From Clostridium sp. CMCC3677 (GTDB lineage Bacteria; Bacillota; Clostridia; Clostridiales; Clostridiaceae), in assembly GCF_023845585.1 (NCBI RefSeq), contig NZ_JAMQHS010000004.1:124001-188000 (forward strand): a stretch of 64,000 bases of DNA, in the 5' to 3' direction. The notes under the pieces are model-generated. The model did not search any database. It was not told the DNA's origin and was given only the letters and a program-made list of their open reading frames with translations. The translations under genes were made by a program, and so were the position numbers. Positions 16,921 to 26,921 of this stretch are shown here, piece after piece. Position 1 is the first letter of the stretch. Every line of letters begins with the position of its first letter.

Positions 16921-19275
16921 TTAATTCTCATCTTTATCATCATATAATTCTTCTTTGGTAATCAATATCTTTCTTGGTCTACTTCCATCTTTTTCAGATA
17001 TTATACCTCTTTCTTCTAACTGATCCATTATTCTAGAAGCCCTATTAAATCCTATCCTAAGTTTCCTTTGAAGAAAAGAAGTTGATGCTTGCTCGTATTC
17101 AATTACCGCATTTATGGCATCATTAAGTAGTTCATCAACATCATCACCATTTTCTGATATTGATGATTGAGCTTCATTATTTATATGCTCTATTATTTCT
17201 TCTTCATAATTACTAGTACCTTGACTTGATTTTACAAAGGATATAACTTGTTCTACCTCTTCTTCTGATATAAAGCAACCTTGTACTCTAAGTGGTTTAC
17301 TTTCACCAACTGGATAATATAACATATCTCCTTTACCAAGAAGTTTTTCTGCACCAGAACTATCAAGTATTGTTCTAGAATCTATTTGAGACGAAACTGC
17401 AAATGATATTCTAGATGGTATATTAGCTTTAATTACACCTGTTATTACATCTACTGATGGTCTTTGAGTTGCTATGACTAAATGCATACCTGCTGCTCTA
17501 GCCATTTGTGCTAATCTACCTATATAATCTTCTACATCATTAGGGCAAACCATCATTAAATCTGCCAATTCATCTACTATGATTACTATATAAGGAAGTT
17601 TTTCTTCTATTACTCCTTTATTAAATAATTCATTGTATGATTCCATATTTCTAACACCCATTTCAGCAAAAAGCTTATATCTTTTTGTCATTTCATTTAC
17701 TGCCCAATTAAGTGCTGCTGCTGCCTTTTTAGGATCAGTAACTACTGGAATTAAAAGATGTGGTATTCCATTATAAACATTGAGTTCAACAACCTTAGGA
17801 TCTACCATAAGCAATTTAACTTCATTTGGACTATATTTATATAATAGACTTATTATTAAAGAATTTATACATACACTTTTTCCTGAGCCCGTTGCCCCTG
17901 CAATTAATGTATGTGGCATCTTACTTAAGTCTCCTACAACACATTTCCCTGAAATATCTTTTCCAAGAGCAAAAGCTAATTTTTTACTTGAATTAATAAA
18001 TTCTTTTGATTCTAAAACTTCTCTTAAAAATACTGCTACTTGATGTGAATTAGGAACTTCTATTCCTATAGCTGCCTTTCCTGGAATAGGTGCTTCTATT
18101 CTAATTCCTGACGCTGCTAATCCAAGAGCTATATCATCTGATAAATTAACTATTTTACTAACTTTAACCCCAGGGCTTGGTTGTAATTCAAATCTTGTAA
18201 CTGATGGACCTTTTGTTACTTGAGTCACTTTTGCATCCACCCCAAAATTTGATAATATTTCTTCAAGCTTACTAGCATTTTCTATCAATTCTTTTTTATC
18301 AGAACCCTTAAGTTTTTTGTTAATCTTTAAAAGTTCTAAACCTGGATAAAAATACGGCATATCCTCTTTATTTTGTTCGTGATAAAGGTTTTCTTCTATT
18401 TCACTGCTCATATTTTGTTTTTCTTCACTATTTAATTTTATTTTTTTATGAGTGGCTTTCTTCTCTTCTACAATATTTTCAGTAATTTGATTTTCTATAT
18501 CAGACGAGAATTCACCTTCTACATCATCTTTAATATTATCATTTTTCATAAAATCTAAAATCTTTATTTTTTTATCTACAGTTGATAAAAATGCATCTTT
18601 TTCTTTACTAATTATTGGAACGTCTTCATCTTTTTCAACCACGTTTACAAATGTATTATCTAAAACTTTAACATCTTTTTTAGATTTAGATTTTACATTT
18701 CTCTCGCTTTTTATTTTTTTTCCTTTGTCTTTGGCTACAATCACTAAATCATATAAATTGATATCAAATATTAATATAAGTGAAATAACAGATAAAGTAA
18801 AAAATAATATATAAGTCCCTATTGCCCCCATAAACCTATATAAAGGGTAACATATAAAATAAGCTATTAATCCACCATGTAAACTTCCCTTATTATCAAT
18901 AATAAATCTAATGTTATCTCCAAAACTATCTGTATCATTCATCATTTGAATATTTATAACTGAACAAGTTAATATTAATATTAATATTAACATTAATATC
19001 CCTAAAAATCTTTTCCCGAACTTTACATTGCCTCTAGTTTTGATATATTGAAAACCAAAATATATTAGATATATAGGTATTGCATAAGAGCCTACACCTA
19101 TTAATAAATAAGAAAAATTTTGTGCTAAAGAAGATAGTAATCCTGCTAAAGAAGTGTATATAGCTATGGCAAGTATTACGCCTATTGCCATATATATTAT
19201 TCCTAATATATCATTATTTATATTGCTTTCTTTTTTAGTTTTTTTATTACTTCTTTTAGTTCCACTTCTGCTCAC
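16921..19275 (-). CDS. ftsK: DNA translocase FtsK/SpoIIIE
   Basis: 784 aa septum-located DNA pump that moves chromosome DNA during division or into the forespore. The N-terminus (about 22-170) holds four transmembrane helices. A charged linker covers about 175-310. The motor domain has Walker A GATGSGKS near residue 470 and Walker B IIVDELADLMM. The C-terminal winged-helix gamma domain (about 712-775, EQASTSFLQRKLRIGFNRAS) reads the SRS/KOPS DNA polarity signals. The start is GTG with GAGGTGATTAAAT upstream. Whether it acts as vegetative FtsK or sporulation SpoIIIE cannot be told from sequence alone. Confidence 0.95.
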   Translation of the reverse strand: MSRSGTKRSNKKTKKESNINNDILGIIYMAIGVILAIAIYTSLAGLLSSLAQNFSYLLIGVGSYAIPIYLIYFGFQYIKTRGNVKFGKRFLGILMLILILILTCSVINIQMMNDTDSFGDNIRFIIDNKGSLHGGLIAYFICYPLYRFMGAIGTYILFFTLSVISLILIFDINLYDLVIVAKDKGKKIKSERNVKSKSKKDVKVLDNTFVNVVEKDEDVPIISKEKDAFLSTVDKKIKILDFMKNDNIKDDVEGEFSSDIENQITENIVEEKKATHKKIKLNSEEKQNMSSEIEENLYHEQNKEDMPYFYPGLELLKINKKLKGSDKKELIENASKLEEILSNFGVDAKVTQVTKGPSVTRFELQPSPGVKVSKIVNLSDDIALGLAASGIRIEAPIPGKAAIGIEVPNSHQVAVFLREVLESKEFINSSKKLAFALGKDISGKCVVGDLSKMPHTLIAGATGSGKSVCINSLIISLLYKYSPNEVKLLMVDPKVVELNVYNGIPHLLIPVVTDPKKAAAALNWAVNEMTKRYKLFAEMGVRNMESYNELFNKGVIEEKLPYIVIIVDELADLMMVCPNDVEDYIGRLAQMARAAGMHLVIATQRPSVDVITGVIKANIPSRISFAVSSQIDSRTILDSSGAEKLLGKGDMLYYPVGESKPLRVQGCFISEEEVEQVISFVKSSQGTSNYEEEIIEHINNEAQSSISENGDDVDELLNDAINAVIEYEQASTSFLQRKLRIGFNRASRIMDQLEERGIISEKDGSRPRKILITKEELYDDKDEN

Positions 19276-19340
19276 ATTTAATCACCTCATTGTTAATTAT
19301 TTCTACATAGATAAAACTTCTCCTTTAATAAGATACCACT

Positions 19341-19379
19341 AAAAATAAAAAACAGCTATAATTTTTTTCTATAGCTGTT
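19341..19379 (-). terminator. Terminator of the tepA-like gene
   Basis: A perfect 10-bp stem AACAGCTATA (19351-19360) with TATAGCTGTT (19370-19379) is followed on the minus strand by TTTTTTATTTTT. Confidence 0.9.
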
Positions 19380-19393
19380 TAAATACTTAATTA

Positions 19394-20092
19394 TTATTCA
19401 GTTAATTCTTTTAATTTTGCTAAGGCTTCTTTTATTCCTCCAACTTCATCTATAAGTCCACAATCAACTGCTTGCTTACCAATAAGTATTGTTCCCACAT
19501 CATTTAATAATTCATTTGTTTGTAGCATGAATTTTTCCAATTCTTCTTCTTTAATATGTGATGTCCTTGTAATAAATTCATTTATTCTTTCTTGCATCTT
19601 TTTAAAGTATTCAAAAGTTTGTGCTACTCCTATTATAAATCCATTCATTCTAACTGGATGAACTATCATTGTTGCAGATGGAGTGATAAAAGAATAATCT
19701 GAAGCTGTTGCAAGAGGTACTCCTATTGAATGACCTCCGCCTGTTACTATTGATACAGTTGGCTTAGATATACTTCTTATCATTTCTGCAATAGCAAGAC
19801 CTGCCTCTACATCTCCACCAACAGTATTTAATACAATTAGAATACCTTTAACATTATCGTTTTGTTCTAGATCTATCAATTGAGGTATAATATGCTCATA
19901 TCTTGTTGCTTTAGTCTGAGGTGGTAATACCATATGACCCTCTATTTGACCTATTATAGACAAAACTTGTATACTTTTATTTGGCGTTACAGGGGCTGTA
20001 TTTCCAAATTCCCTTATAGATTGCATTTTATTTTCGGCTTCACTGTTGTAATTTTTTTCATTATTATTTTCACCATTGAATATATTGTTCAT
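19394..20092 (-). CDS. tepA: ClpP-family serine protease, TepA-like
   Basis: 232 aa, ClpP/crotonase fold, matching the TepA (YmfB) subgroup found next to ftsK/spoIIIE in Bacillus and Clostridium. The nucleophile is Ser in VTGGGHSIGVPLA, and the base is His in MIVHPVRMNG; the NTVGGDVEAGLAIAEMI segment forms the substrate groove. Bacillus TepA has been linked to protein translocation and peptide degradation, but its substrate here is unknown. ATG at 20092 is used because GGGAGG lies 10 nt upstream; the longer frame to 20113 would swallow that site. The N-terminal 30 residues are Asn-rich and probably disordered. Confidence 0.85.
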   Translation of the reverse strand: MNNIFNGENNNEKNYNSEAENKMQSIREFGNTAPVTPNKSIQVLSIIGQIEGHMVLPPQTKATRYEHIIPQLIDLEQNDNVKGILIVLNTVGGDVEAGLAIAEMIRSISKPTVSIVTGGGHSIGVPLATASDYSFITPSATMIVHPVRMNGFIIGVAQTFEYFKKMQERINEFITRTSHIKEEELEKFMLQTNELLNDVGTILIGKQAVDCGLIDEVGGIKEALAKLKELTE

Positions 20093-20156
20093 AAAAACAT
20101 TCCTCCCATACAATTATTTTGTACGGAAGGAATTATTATATACCTACTTATTTCAT

Positions 20157-21356
20157 CTAAGATAAATTAAAAGTTTTATGAAGTACATTTATAGCTTTTT
20201 TAGTATTTTTTGAATGGATTAAACACCAAATTGTCATATTAGAATCAGCTGTCTGTAATACTTCTATATTGGCTGTAACTAAAGATTTAATTATTTTAGC
20301 CATAACACCTGGTCTTCCATTCATTCTAGAGCCTATAACTGCTATAGTGCTGCACTCTTCTATTAAATGATATTTTAAATTAAAATTAGTCAATATATTT
20401 TCTACAGTTTCTTTAACTTTAGAATTTATTGTAAATACTTGTCTATCAGGAAATATATTTATTAGATCCAGACTTATTTTATTTGCAGCTAATAAGTCCA
20501 ATACATCTTGATATTTCATGTTTCCTTCATTTTCAACAAGCTTAATTAAAACTTGAATTCTATCTTTTTGATGTGTTATTCCTGTTATAATTCTTTCATT
20601 TTCTTTATCACCAAAGTTATTTATTAATGTTCCTTTGCAATTACTCATTGTATTCTTAATAATTAAAGGAATATTAGCTTTCATTGCTAGTTCTATTGCC
20701 CTTGGATGAATAACACTAGCACCTTGATCAGCTAATTGAAAAACTTCATTATAGCTTATTACATCTATTAAACTAGCGTCTTCTACAAGTCTTGGATCAG
20801 CTGTCATAATACCATCTACATCAGTGTAAATCTCTATACTTTCTGCTTGAAGTGCAACTCCAAGTATTGATGCTGTTGTATCACTTCCACCTCTTCCTAG
20901 TGTTGTAAAATATCCATCTTCACACATTCCTTGGAAACCTGTAACTACAGGAACTCTACCTTGAGATATTAAGTCTAATATTTTCTTTGGATTAGTATCT
21001 ATACATTTTGCATCAGTAAAATTGTTATTAGTTATAATTCCAGCTTGCCCACCTGTTAATGGAACTGCATCTATTCCTGCAGCATATAAATCATTACTCA
21101 TTACAACCGAGCTAATAAACTCACCACAACACATAAGTAAATCTTGAGCTAGTTTATTGGATATTTTAAAATCTTCATTTACTAAAGATAATAATGTATC
21201 AGTTGCATAAGGCTCACCTTTTCTTCCCATTGCAGAAACAACTACAACTGGATTATATCCTTCTTTTTTTGCTTGTTTTACTTTTTCAATTACTCTTTGT
21301 CTTTTTTCTGGTGTTGAAACCGAAGTTCCTCCAAATTTTTGAACAACTATCTTCAT
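20157..21356 (-). CDS. Aspartate kinase
   Basis: 399 aa aspartokinase catalysing the first step to lysine, threonine, methionine and diaminopimelate (needed for cell wall and spore dipicolinate). The amino-acid kinase domain begins KFGGTSVSTPEKR, with GRGGSDTTAS and YTDVDGIMTADPR. Two C-terminal ACT domains (about 265-399) would bind an effector amino acid. Length and position near ymxH and ftsK resemble DapG-type enzymes of Bacillus, but the isozyme is not certain. The ATG has no Shine-Dalgarno sequence: an in-frame stop lies 15 nt upstream, and the nearest strong site (GGGAGG) is 64 nt away. Confidence 0.93.
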   Translation of the reverse strand: MKIVVQKFGGTSVSTPEKRQRVIEKVKQAKKEGYNPVVVVSAMGRKGEPYATDTLLSLVNEDFKISNKLAQDLLMCCGEFISSVVMSNDLYAAGIDAVPLTGGQAGIITNNNFTDAKCIDTNPKKILDLISQGRVPVVTGFQGMCEDGYFTTLGRGGSDTTASILGVALQAESIEIYTDVDGIMTADPRLVEDASLIDVISYNEVFQLADQGASVIHPRAIELAMKANIPLIIKNTMSNCKGTLINNFGDKENERIITGITHQKDRIQVLIKLVENEGNMKYQDVLDLLAANKISLDLINIFPDRQVFTINSKVKETVENILTNFNLKYHLIEECSTIAVIGSRMNGRPGVMAKIIKSLVTANIEVLQTADSNMTIWCLIHSKNTKKAINVLHKTFNLS

Positions 21357-21495
21357 GTGTTTAATTATTTATCAAAATAGTTAAATATAAGTCTTTATAC
21401 TTAATTTATTTTAATAAATATCCTCCCTTCATGATTACAAATATTACATCCTTAATAATATAATATTTGCATACCATTTTAAAGTTTAACTTTTT

Positions 21496-21777
21496 TTAAA
21501 GTTTAATTTTTTTTACTATTTCATCATCTGCATCAAGTATTATTGTTTTAGACCCTATTTTTTTTACACATTCCCAAGGAATTTCTAAAAACTCTTTGCT
21601 ACCAAACATGCTAAATTTGCTAGTACTTGTATTAATAATTAAAAATTTAAAGTTTCCATCATCATCTATTATTAAATCATTATTTGCCAAATAATCGTAT
21701 TTTTCACCATCATTTATATTTATCAACTCATATTTCTCTATATCACTTAAATATTTTATATTATTTAATTCTCCCAT
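21496..21777 (-). CDS. ymxH: YlmC/YmxH family PRC-barrel sporulation protein
   Basis: 93 aa with a single PRC-barrel domain, beginning LNNIKYLSDIEKYELININDG and containing the conserved FLEIPWECVKKIGSKTIILD. The family is universal in endospore formers and commonly annotated as YlmC/YmxH sporulation protein, but its molecular role is unknown. It starts at ATG after AGGAGGATATATATT. It lies just downstream of the M16 peptidase gene (68 nt), an arrangement also found in Bacillus (ymxG-ymxH). Confidence 0.9.
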   Translation of the reverse strand: MGELNNIKYLSDIEKYELININDGEKYDYLANNDLIIDDDGNFKFLIINTSTSKFSMFGSKEFLEIPWECVKKIGSKTIILDADDEIVKKIKL

Positions 21778-21845
21778 AATATATATCCTCCTTATTTGCT
21801 CATAACATAATATGATTAAAGAAGTATATTTATTACAAAATAAAT

Positions 21846-23153
21846 TTATATGTTAACTTTATCTCTATTTGAAGAATTATTATATGCTTTTGTATCTGCC
21901 AATATTATTCTACTTAACTCATTGTAATTTACCTCTTGACCTACATAGCCAGCATTTAATATTCCTGGTTTAAAACATTCATCTAAAACGTTTTGTATGT
22001 CATTTTGGTTTATAGCATCTATTCTTCTTATAACTTCCTCTTCTGTAAATACCTCATTAGTAAAAAGATAACTTTTAGCATTTGCAAACATTCTTGAACT
22101 CGTACTTTCTAGTCCTAAAATATACGTAGCTTTTATTTTCTCTTTACTAATTTCTAATTGATTCTTTGTTATTCCATTATTTGAGAATTCTATTACTTCT
22201 TTATTTATAACTTCAAGTGCTTTATGTGCATAATTTTTGCTCAGACCTGTATATATATTTATAGTTCCTATACCTTGAAACGGTTGCAAATAAGAACAAA
22301 TTGTGTAACATAGTCCTAATTCCTCTCTTACTTTTTGAAAAAGTATAGAAGAAGCTCCTCCCCCCAAAACATTGTTTAAAAGTACTAATGGATAACTATT
22401 TTTATCTCTATATGGTAACCCCTTTAACCCTAAAGAAATATGTAATTGCTCTATTTCTTTATTCACATATCCTGATTTACAATGTATTATTGGTGTATTA
22501 TACTCAGGTATGTATTTTTCTTTACTTTTCCAACTACCAAAACAATCTTCTATTAATTTTTTCAATTCATTCTCATCAAATTTTCCACAAACTGATATTA
22601 CTGAATTGTAAGGAGTATATTTTTCTGATATGAAATTTAAAATTTTTTCTCTAGTAAAAGATTTTATTTTAGGTATAGTTCCAAGTATAGGATATGATAA
22701 TGGATTCTCTCTAAAAACAGCCCTTGAATGTTCATCATCTAATACATCTTCTGGCGAATCCTGACTCATATTAATTTCTTCTATTACTACACCTTTTTCC
22801 TTTTCTATTTCTTCTTCATCAAAATTTGAATTTAATATCATATCTGAAAGTACATCTAAACTTAAATCTAAATGAGTATTTAACGCTTTTATATAATAGC
22901 AAGTTGCTTCTTTACTAGTAAATGCATTTATTTGTCCACCTACATTTTCTATTTCTTCTACTATTTGTTTTGCACTTCTTTTTTTAGTTCCTTTAAAAAA
23001 CATGTGTTCAATAAAATGAGATATTCCATTTACTTCCTCAACCTCATTTCTAGAACCATTTTGTATCATTATTCCAACACTTACTGAATTTAAGTGATCT
23101 ATCTTTTCTGTTATAACTCTAAGTCCATTATCTAAAGTATACGTATTATACAT
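21846..23153 (-). CDS. M16 family zinc peptidase
   Basis: 435 aa, YmxG/mitochondrial-processing-peptidase-like. The inverted zinc motif HFIEHMFFKGT (HxxEH) is near residue 46, with the distal Glu ligand in EKEGVVIEEINM around residue 120. The second, inactive M16 domain (about 175-430) contains the conserved GLPYRDKNSYPL and NNVLGGGASSILFQKVREELGLCY. It is cytoplasmic with no signal peptide; physiological substrates in Firmicutes are unknown. It is located between pnp and ymxH as in Bacillus. ATG is preceded by GGAAGGAGAG. Confidence 0.93.
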   Translation of the reverse strand: MYNTYTLDNGLRVITEKIDHLNSVSVGIMIQNGSRNEVEEVNGISHFIEHMFFKGTKKRSAKQIVEEIENVGGQINAFTSKEATCYYIKALNTHLDLSLDVLSDMILNSNFDEEEIEKEKGVVIEEINMSQDSPEDVLDDEHSRAVFRENPLSYPILGTIPKIKSFTREKILNFISEKYTPYNSVISVCGKFDENELKKLIEDCFGSWKSKEKYIPEYNTPIIHCKSGYVNKEIEQLHISLGLKGLPYRDKNSYPLVLLNNVLGGGASSILFQKVREELGLCYTICSYLQPFQGIGTINIYTGLSKNYAHKALEVINKEVIEFSNNGITKNQLEISKEKIKATYILGLESTSSRMFANAKSYLFTNEVFTEEEVIRRIDAINQNDIQNVLDECFKPGILNAGYVGQEVNYNELSRIILADTKAYNNSSNRDKVNI

Positions 23154-23320
23154 AATTATTGCTCTCCTTCCATCTATGAATTACTTAAAATCATGCAGGT
23201 ATAAAAATATTTTTCCCATAATAAATTTTAATATGAAATTTTTTTATTATTATATTTATATACTAACAATTACAATCCATGCTATATGTTAAGGGGAAAT
23301 TTTAAATGATTATAATAAAA

Positions 23321-23344
23321 AAATCGCCAAAGCGATTTTAAAGT
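23321..23344 (-). terminator. Second terminator downstream of pnp
   Basis: AAAATCGC and GCGATTTT form an 8-bp stem around a 4-nt loop. On the minus strand it is followed by a run of seven T. It backs up the first pnp terminator. Confidence 0.8.
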
Positions 23345-23384
23345 CATTAATTTATATATATTTATATAAAAAACATATGAAAAA

Positions 23385-23412
23385 AGAATAAAAAGGCAAT
23401 TTAATTGCCCTT
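23385..23412 (-). terminator. First terminator downstream of pnp
   Basis: A short stem GGCAA/TTGCC, extended by AAAG/CTTT with one bulge, lies directly at the pnp stop and is followed by TTTTTATTCTTTTTT on the minus strand. Confidence 0.75.
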
Positions 23413-25517
23413 TATTTTTCTTCTTTGTTTTCTTGATCTAAAAGAACATCTTTTCTTGAAAGATTTATTCTACCTTGTGAATCAATTTCAGTAACTTTTA
23501 CTAAGATTTCATCTCCTACAGAAACAACATCTTCTACTTTATTAACTCTTTCTTTATCTAATTTAGATATATGAACTAAGCCTTCTTTATTTGGAAGAAT
23601 TTCAACAAAAGCTCCAAATGTAGTTATTTTAGTTACTTTACCTAAATAAATTTCTCCAGCCTTAACATCTTTAGTTAATCCTTCGATTATCTTTATTGCT
23701 TCTTTAACACCTTCGTGATCACTTGAACTTACAAATACAGATCCATCTTCTTTTATATCAATTTTAACGCCTGTATCTTGAATTATCTTATTGATAACTT
23801 TACCACCTGCGCCTATTACAGATCTTATCTTGTCTGGATCTATTTGAATTGTTTCTGTCTTTGGAGCATATAAAGAAACATCTTCTCTATGTTCTGATAT
23901 ACATTCATTAATTTTATCTATTATAGTTAATCTAGCTTTTCTAGCATCGCGAATTGCATTTTCTACTACATTAAAACTAAATCCTTTAAGCTTAGTATCA
24001 ACTTGGATTGATGTAATTCCTTCAGTAGTACCTGCTACCTTAAAGTCCATATCTCCGAAGAAATCTTCTATTCCTTGAATATCAGTTAATACTTGTTCTT
24101 CTGATAAGTCTTCTGAAGTAATTAATCCCATAGCAATACCTGCTGCTGGTCTTTTTATTGGAACACCTGCATCTAATAATGCTAATGTTGAACCACAAAC
24201 TGATGCTTGTGAAGTAGATCCATTTGAACTTAATACTTCTGATACTAATCTAATTGTATATGGGAATTCTTCTTCAGATGGGATTAATGGTTCAAGTGCT
24301 CTTTCTGCTAAAGCTCCATGACCTATTTCTCTTCTACCTGGTCCTCTTAAAGGTTTTACTTCTCCTACACTATATCCTGGGAAGTTATAGTGATGCATAT
24401 ATCTCTTTGATTGAGCCTCATCTATTCCATCTAAGATTTGTATATCTCCTACAGCACCTAATGTTGCTACTGTCATTACTTGAGTTAATCCTCTTGTAAA
24501 TAATCCTGTTCCATGAGTTCTTGGAAGTAATCCAACTTCACAGCCTAAAGGTCTCACCTCATCAAAAGCTCTTCCATCAGGTCTTCTCTTGTCTTTTAAT
24601 AACATATGTCTTACGACTTTCTTTTGCATGTTATAAAGTACTTCTTTTATATCTCCAAATTTATCTTCATATTTTTCGCCAAATTCTTCTTTAACTTTTT
24701 GATTAACAGCATCTATAGCTGCATTTCTTTCATCTTTATCAGTTATATACATGGCTTCTTTTATCATATCTGAAGCAAATTCTTTTATATCTTTTTCTAC
24801 TTCTTCATCAACAGTAAATAATGTTGGAACATCTTTTTCCTTACCAAATTTACTAACTGCTTCTTCTTGGAAGTTAATTATTTTTTGACATTCATCAAAT
24901 CCAAATTTAATAGCAGCAATCATAGTATCTTCAGGAATTTCATTTCCACCTGCTTCTATCATCATTACTCTTTCTTTAGTTGCACAAACTGTTAAATGAA
25001 GAGTACTTTCTTCACGTTCAGTTGCATTTGGATTAACAATAAAATTATCATCTATAAGTCCGACTTGAACAGCTGCAACTGGGATTGTAAAAGGTATGCT
25101 TGATAAGCATAATGCCATTGATGCTGCATTAATAGCTAATATTTCTGGTAAATTATCCTTTTCTACAGAAACAACAGTACAAACTACTTGAACATCATTT
25201 CTATATCCTTTTGGGAATAAAGGTCTTAGAGTTCTATCTACAGCTCTACCATTTAATATAGCTTTTTCTGACGGTCTTCCTTCTCTCTTTATAAAACCAC
25301 CTGGTATTTTACCTACCGCATATAATCTTTCTTCATATTCAACACTTAGAGGGAAAAAATCAATTCCTACTCTTGGCTCACTTGATGCATTAACATTAGT
25401 TAAAATAACAGTATCTCCGTAGCTCATGAATGTAGCTGCATTTGATAGCATACCTATTTTCCCGAATTCAACTTTCATTTCTTTTCCAGCAATGTTAGTT
25501 GATAAAACGTTATTCAT
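23412..25517 (-). CDS. pnp: Polynucleotide phosphorylase
   Basis: 701 aa, 3'-5' phosphorolytic exoribonuclease of the RNA degradosome. It has two RNase PH domains (about 1-215 and 300-535), an alpha-helical linker between them, then KH (about 550-610, [15 protein letters not shown]) and S1 (about 620-690, [20 protein letters not shown]) RNA-binding domains. The catalytic block FRRPGH-type signature appears as [22 protein letters not shown] and [17 protein letters not shown]. The start is ATG after AAAGGAGGG. It follows rpsO with an 8-bp hairpin in the spacer, as in most bacteria, so cotranscription with processing is likely. Confidence 0.98.
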   Translation of the reverse strand: MNNVLSTNIAGKEMKVEFGKIGMLSNAATFMSYGDTVILTNVNASSEPRVGIDFFPLSVEYEERLYAVGKIPGGFIKREGRPSEKAILNGRAVDRTLRPLFPKGYRNDVQVVCTVVSVEKDNLPEILAINAASMALCLSSIPFTIPVAAVQVGLIDDNFIVNPNATEREESTLHLTVCATKERVMMIEAGGNEIPEDTMIAAIKFGFDECQKIINFQEEAVSKFGKEKDVPTLFTVDEEVEKDIKEFASDMIKEAMYITDKDERNAAIDAVNQKVKEEFGEKYEDKFGDIKEVLYNMQKKVVRHMLLKDKRRPDGRAFDEVRPLGCEVGLLPRTHGTGLFTRGLTQVMTVATLGAVGDIQILDGIDEAQSKRYMHHYNFPGYSVGEVKPLRGPGRREIGHGALAERALEPLIPSEEEFPYTIRLVSEVLSSNGSTSQASVCGSTLALLDAGVPIKRPAAGIAMGLITSEDLSEEQVLTDIQGIEDFFGDMDFKVAGTTEGITSIQVDTKLKGFSFNVVENAIRDARKARLTIIDKINECISEHREDVSLYAPKTETIQIDPDKIRSVIGAGGKVINKIIQDTGVKIDIKEDGSVFVSSSDHEGVKEAIKIIEGLTKDVKAGEIYLGKVTKITTFGAFVEILPNKEGLVHISKLDKERVNKVEDVVSVGDEILVKVTEIDSQGRINLSRKDVLLDQENKEEK

Positions 25518-25572
25518 CTTTGAAACCCTCCTTTCAAACTCTCTTTATATTTTTTATAATTTTTTTAAAATA

Positions 25573-25594
25573 ATAGAGCGGAAGATCCGCTCTA
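25573..25594 (-). terminator. Hairpin between rpsO and pnp
   Basis: An 8-bp GC-containing stem AGAGCGGA/TCCGCTCT with a 3-nt loop is followed on the minus strand by ATTATTTTAAAAAAATT. It is either a partial terminator or an RNase III processing site of the rpsO-pnp transcript. Confidence 0.75.
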
Positions 25595-25598
25595 AAAA

Positions 25599-25862
25599 TT
25601 ATCTTCTTAAACCTAATTGTTTTACTATTGTTCTGTATCTTTCGATATCTTGATCAGCTAAATAGTTTAGAAGACCTCTTCTATGTCCAACCATCATTAA
25701 AAGACCTCTTCTTGAATGATGATCTTTTTTGTGAACTTTTAAATGTCCTGTTAATGAGTTAATTCTTTCTGTTAATAAAGCGATTTGAACTTCTGGTGAA
25801 CCAGTGTCTCCTTCACTTCTTCCGTATTGTTTAATAATTTCTAATTTTCTTGCCTTATCCAT
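25599..25862 (-). CDS. rpsO: 30S ribosomal protein S15
   Basis: 87 aa primary 16S rRNA-binding protein that nucleates the platform of the 30S subunit. The conserved [53 protein letters not shown] sequence is complete. ATG follows CGGAGGTG. It has its own strong promoter and a leader of about 70 nt that includes a small hairpin around 25905-25935; S15 often represses its own translation through such leaders, though no specific class is recognised here. Confidence 0.98.
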
Positions 25863-25943
25863 AAGTGCACCTCCGTGTATTTTATCCCCTTATTTCCAAG
25901 TAAAAAGATGGCACCTTCAAACTTAGAAGTAGGTTCAATGTGT

Positions 25944-25972
25944 ATTATATCAAAACTAATGATTATTGTAAA
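25944..25972 (-). promoter_or_regulatory. Promoter of rpsO-pnp
   Basis: On the minus strand the -35 is TTTACA (25972-25967) and the -10 is TATAAT (25949-25944), with 17 bp spacing. It sits just past the ribF stop. Confidence 0.85.
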
Positions 25973-25978
25973 TAAATA

Positions 25979-26905
25979 TTATTTAACAACTATTTCTTCT
26001 TTCTCTGCAAATAATTTATTGTTTTTAAGTTCATTTACTAAATCATCTACAGAATCAAATTTCTTTTGATCTCTTATTTTTTTTATAAAATTAACTTCCA
26101 TAATCTTTCCATAAATGTCATCATCAAAATTTAAAATATTAGTTTCTAAAGTAATCTCTTTGCCATTAACTGTTGGATTATTTCCTATGTTAGTGATTCC
26201 TCTATATATTTTATTATTGACTCTAACATTAGTATAATATACACCTATTTTAGGTAAAATAATGTCTTTATTATACTTTAAATTAGCCGTCGGAAATCCC
26301 ATCATTCTTCCAATTTCTCGACCATGTACAATTTCGCCTTTTATAATATATGGTCTATTTAACATGATACTAGCTTCTGAAACATTACCAGCTTCTAATT
26401 CTTTTCTAATTCGAGTACTACTTATAACTTCATCTTTATATGTACATGAATCCATAACATGTAATTCGTATTCATATTTTTTTTCAAGTTCTTTTAAAAG
26501 TTTAGTATCACCTGAATTTTTATATCCAAATTTATAATTAAAGCCTACTACTATTCCTTTTATATTTAAATTAATACATAGAAATTTTATAAATTCTTCT
26601 GGTGTTATTTTCATAAATTCTTCATTAAAATTTGCAAAATATGCTATATCAATACCCTTATCTTCTAACATCTTTATCTTGTCATCATTTTCCATCAAAA
26701 GTTTAAGAGTATTACTTGGATTTATAAATTTTCTTGGATGATTTTTGAATGTAAAGACCATACTTTTACCATTATTTTTTTTTGCTATCCTGGTAACTTC
26801 ATCTATTAATGATAAATGTCCTATATGTAATCCATCAAAACTTCCAAGAGCAACATAATTATCATAAGTTTGTACATCTTCAAAGTTGTTTTCTATAATA
26901 ATCAT
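25979..26905 (-). CDS. ribF: Bifunctional riboflavin kinase / FAD synthetase
   Basis: 308 aa. It phosphorylates riboflavin to FMN and adenylylates FMN to FAD. The N-terminal nucleotidyltransferase domain (about 1-165) has GSFDGLHIGHLSLI and STRIRKELEAG. The C-terminal flavokinase domain (about 175-300) has GRMMGFPTANL and GITNIGNNPTV. ATG at 26905 is chosen, with GGGAG 8 nt upstream; a GTG at 26920 is also in frame. It is the last gene of the nusA operon, 16 nt after truB. It links to the FMN-regulated riboflavin operon 20 kb away by making the riboswitch ligand. Confidence 0.96.
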   Translation of the reverse strand: MIIIENNFEDVQTYDNYVALGSFDGLHIGHLSLIDEVTRIAKKNNGKSMVFTFKNHPRKFINPSNTLKLLMENDDKIKMLEDKGIDIAYFANFNEEFMKITPEEFIKFLCINLNIKGIVVGFNYKFGYKNSGDTKLLKELEKKYEYELHVMDSCTYKDEVISSTRIRKELEAGNVSEASIMLNRPYIIKGEIVHGREIGRMMGFPTANLKYNKDIILPKIGVYYTNVRVNNKIYRGITNIGNNPTVNGKEITLETNILNFDDDIYGKIMEVNFIKKIRDQKKFDSVDDLVNELKNNKLFAEKEEIVVK

Positions 26906-26921
26906 CTTTATTACTCCCACT

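Noticed and set aside
21480-21510. Direct repeat of TTAAACTTTAAA at the end of ymxH
   Set aside because: Low-complexity AT sequence; it forms no strong stem and lacks other copies nearby.
26633-26660. Sequence resembling the rib-operon element core inside ribF
   Set aside because: It lies in conserved coding sequence and lacks one base of the core, so it is probably coincidence.
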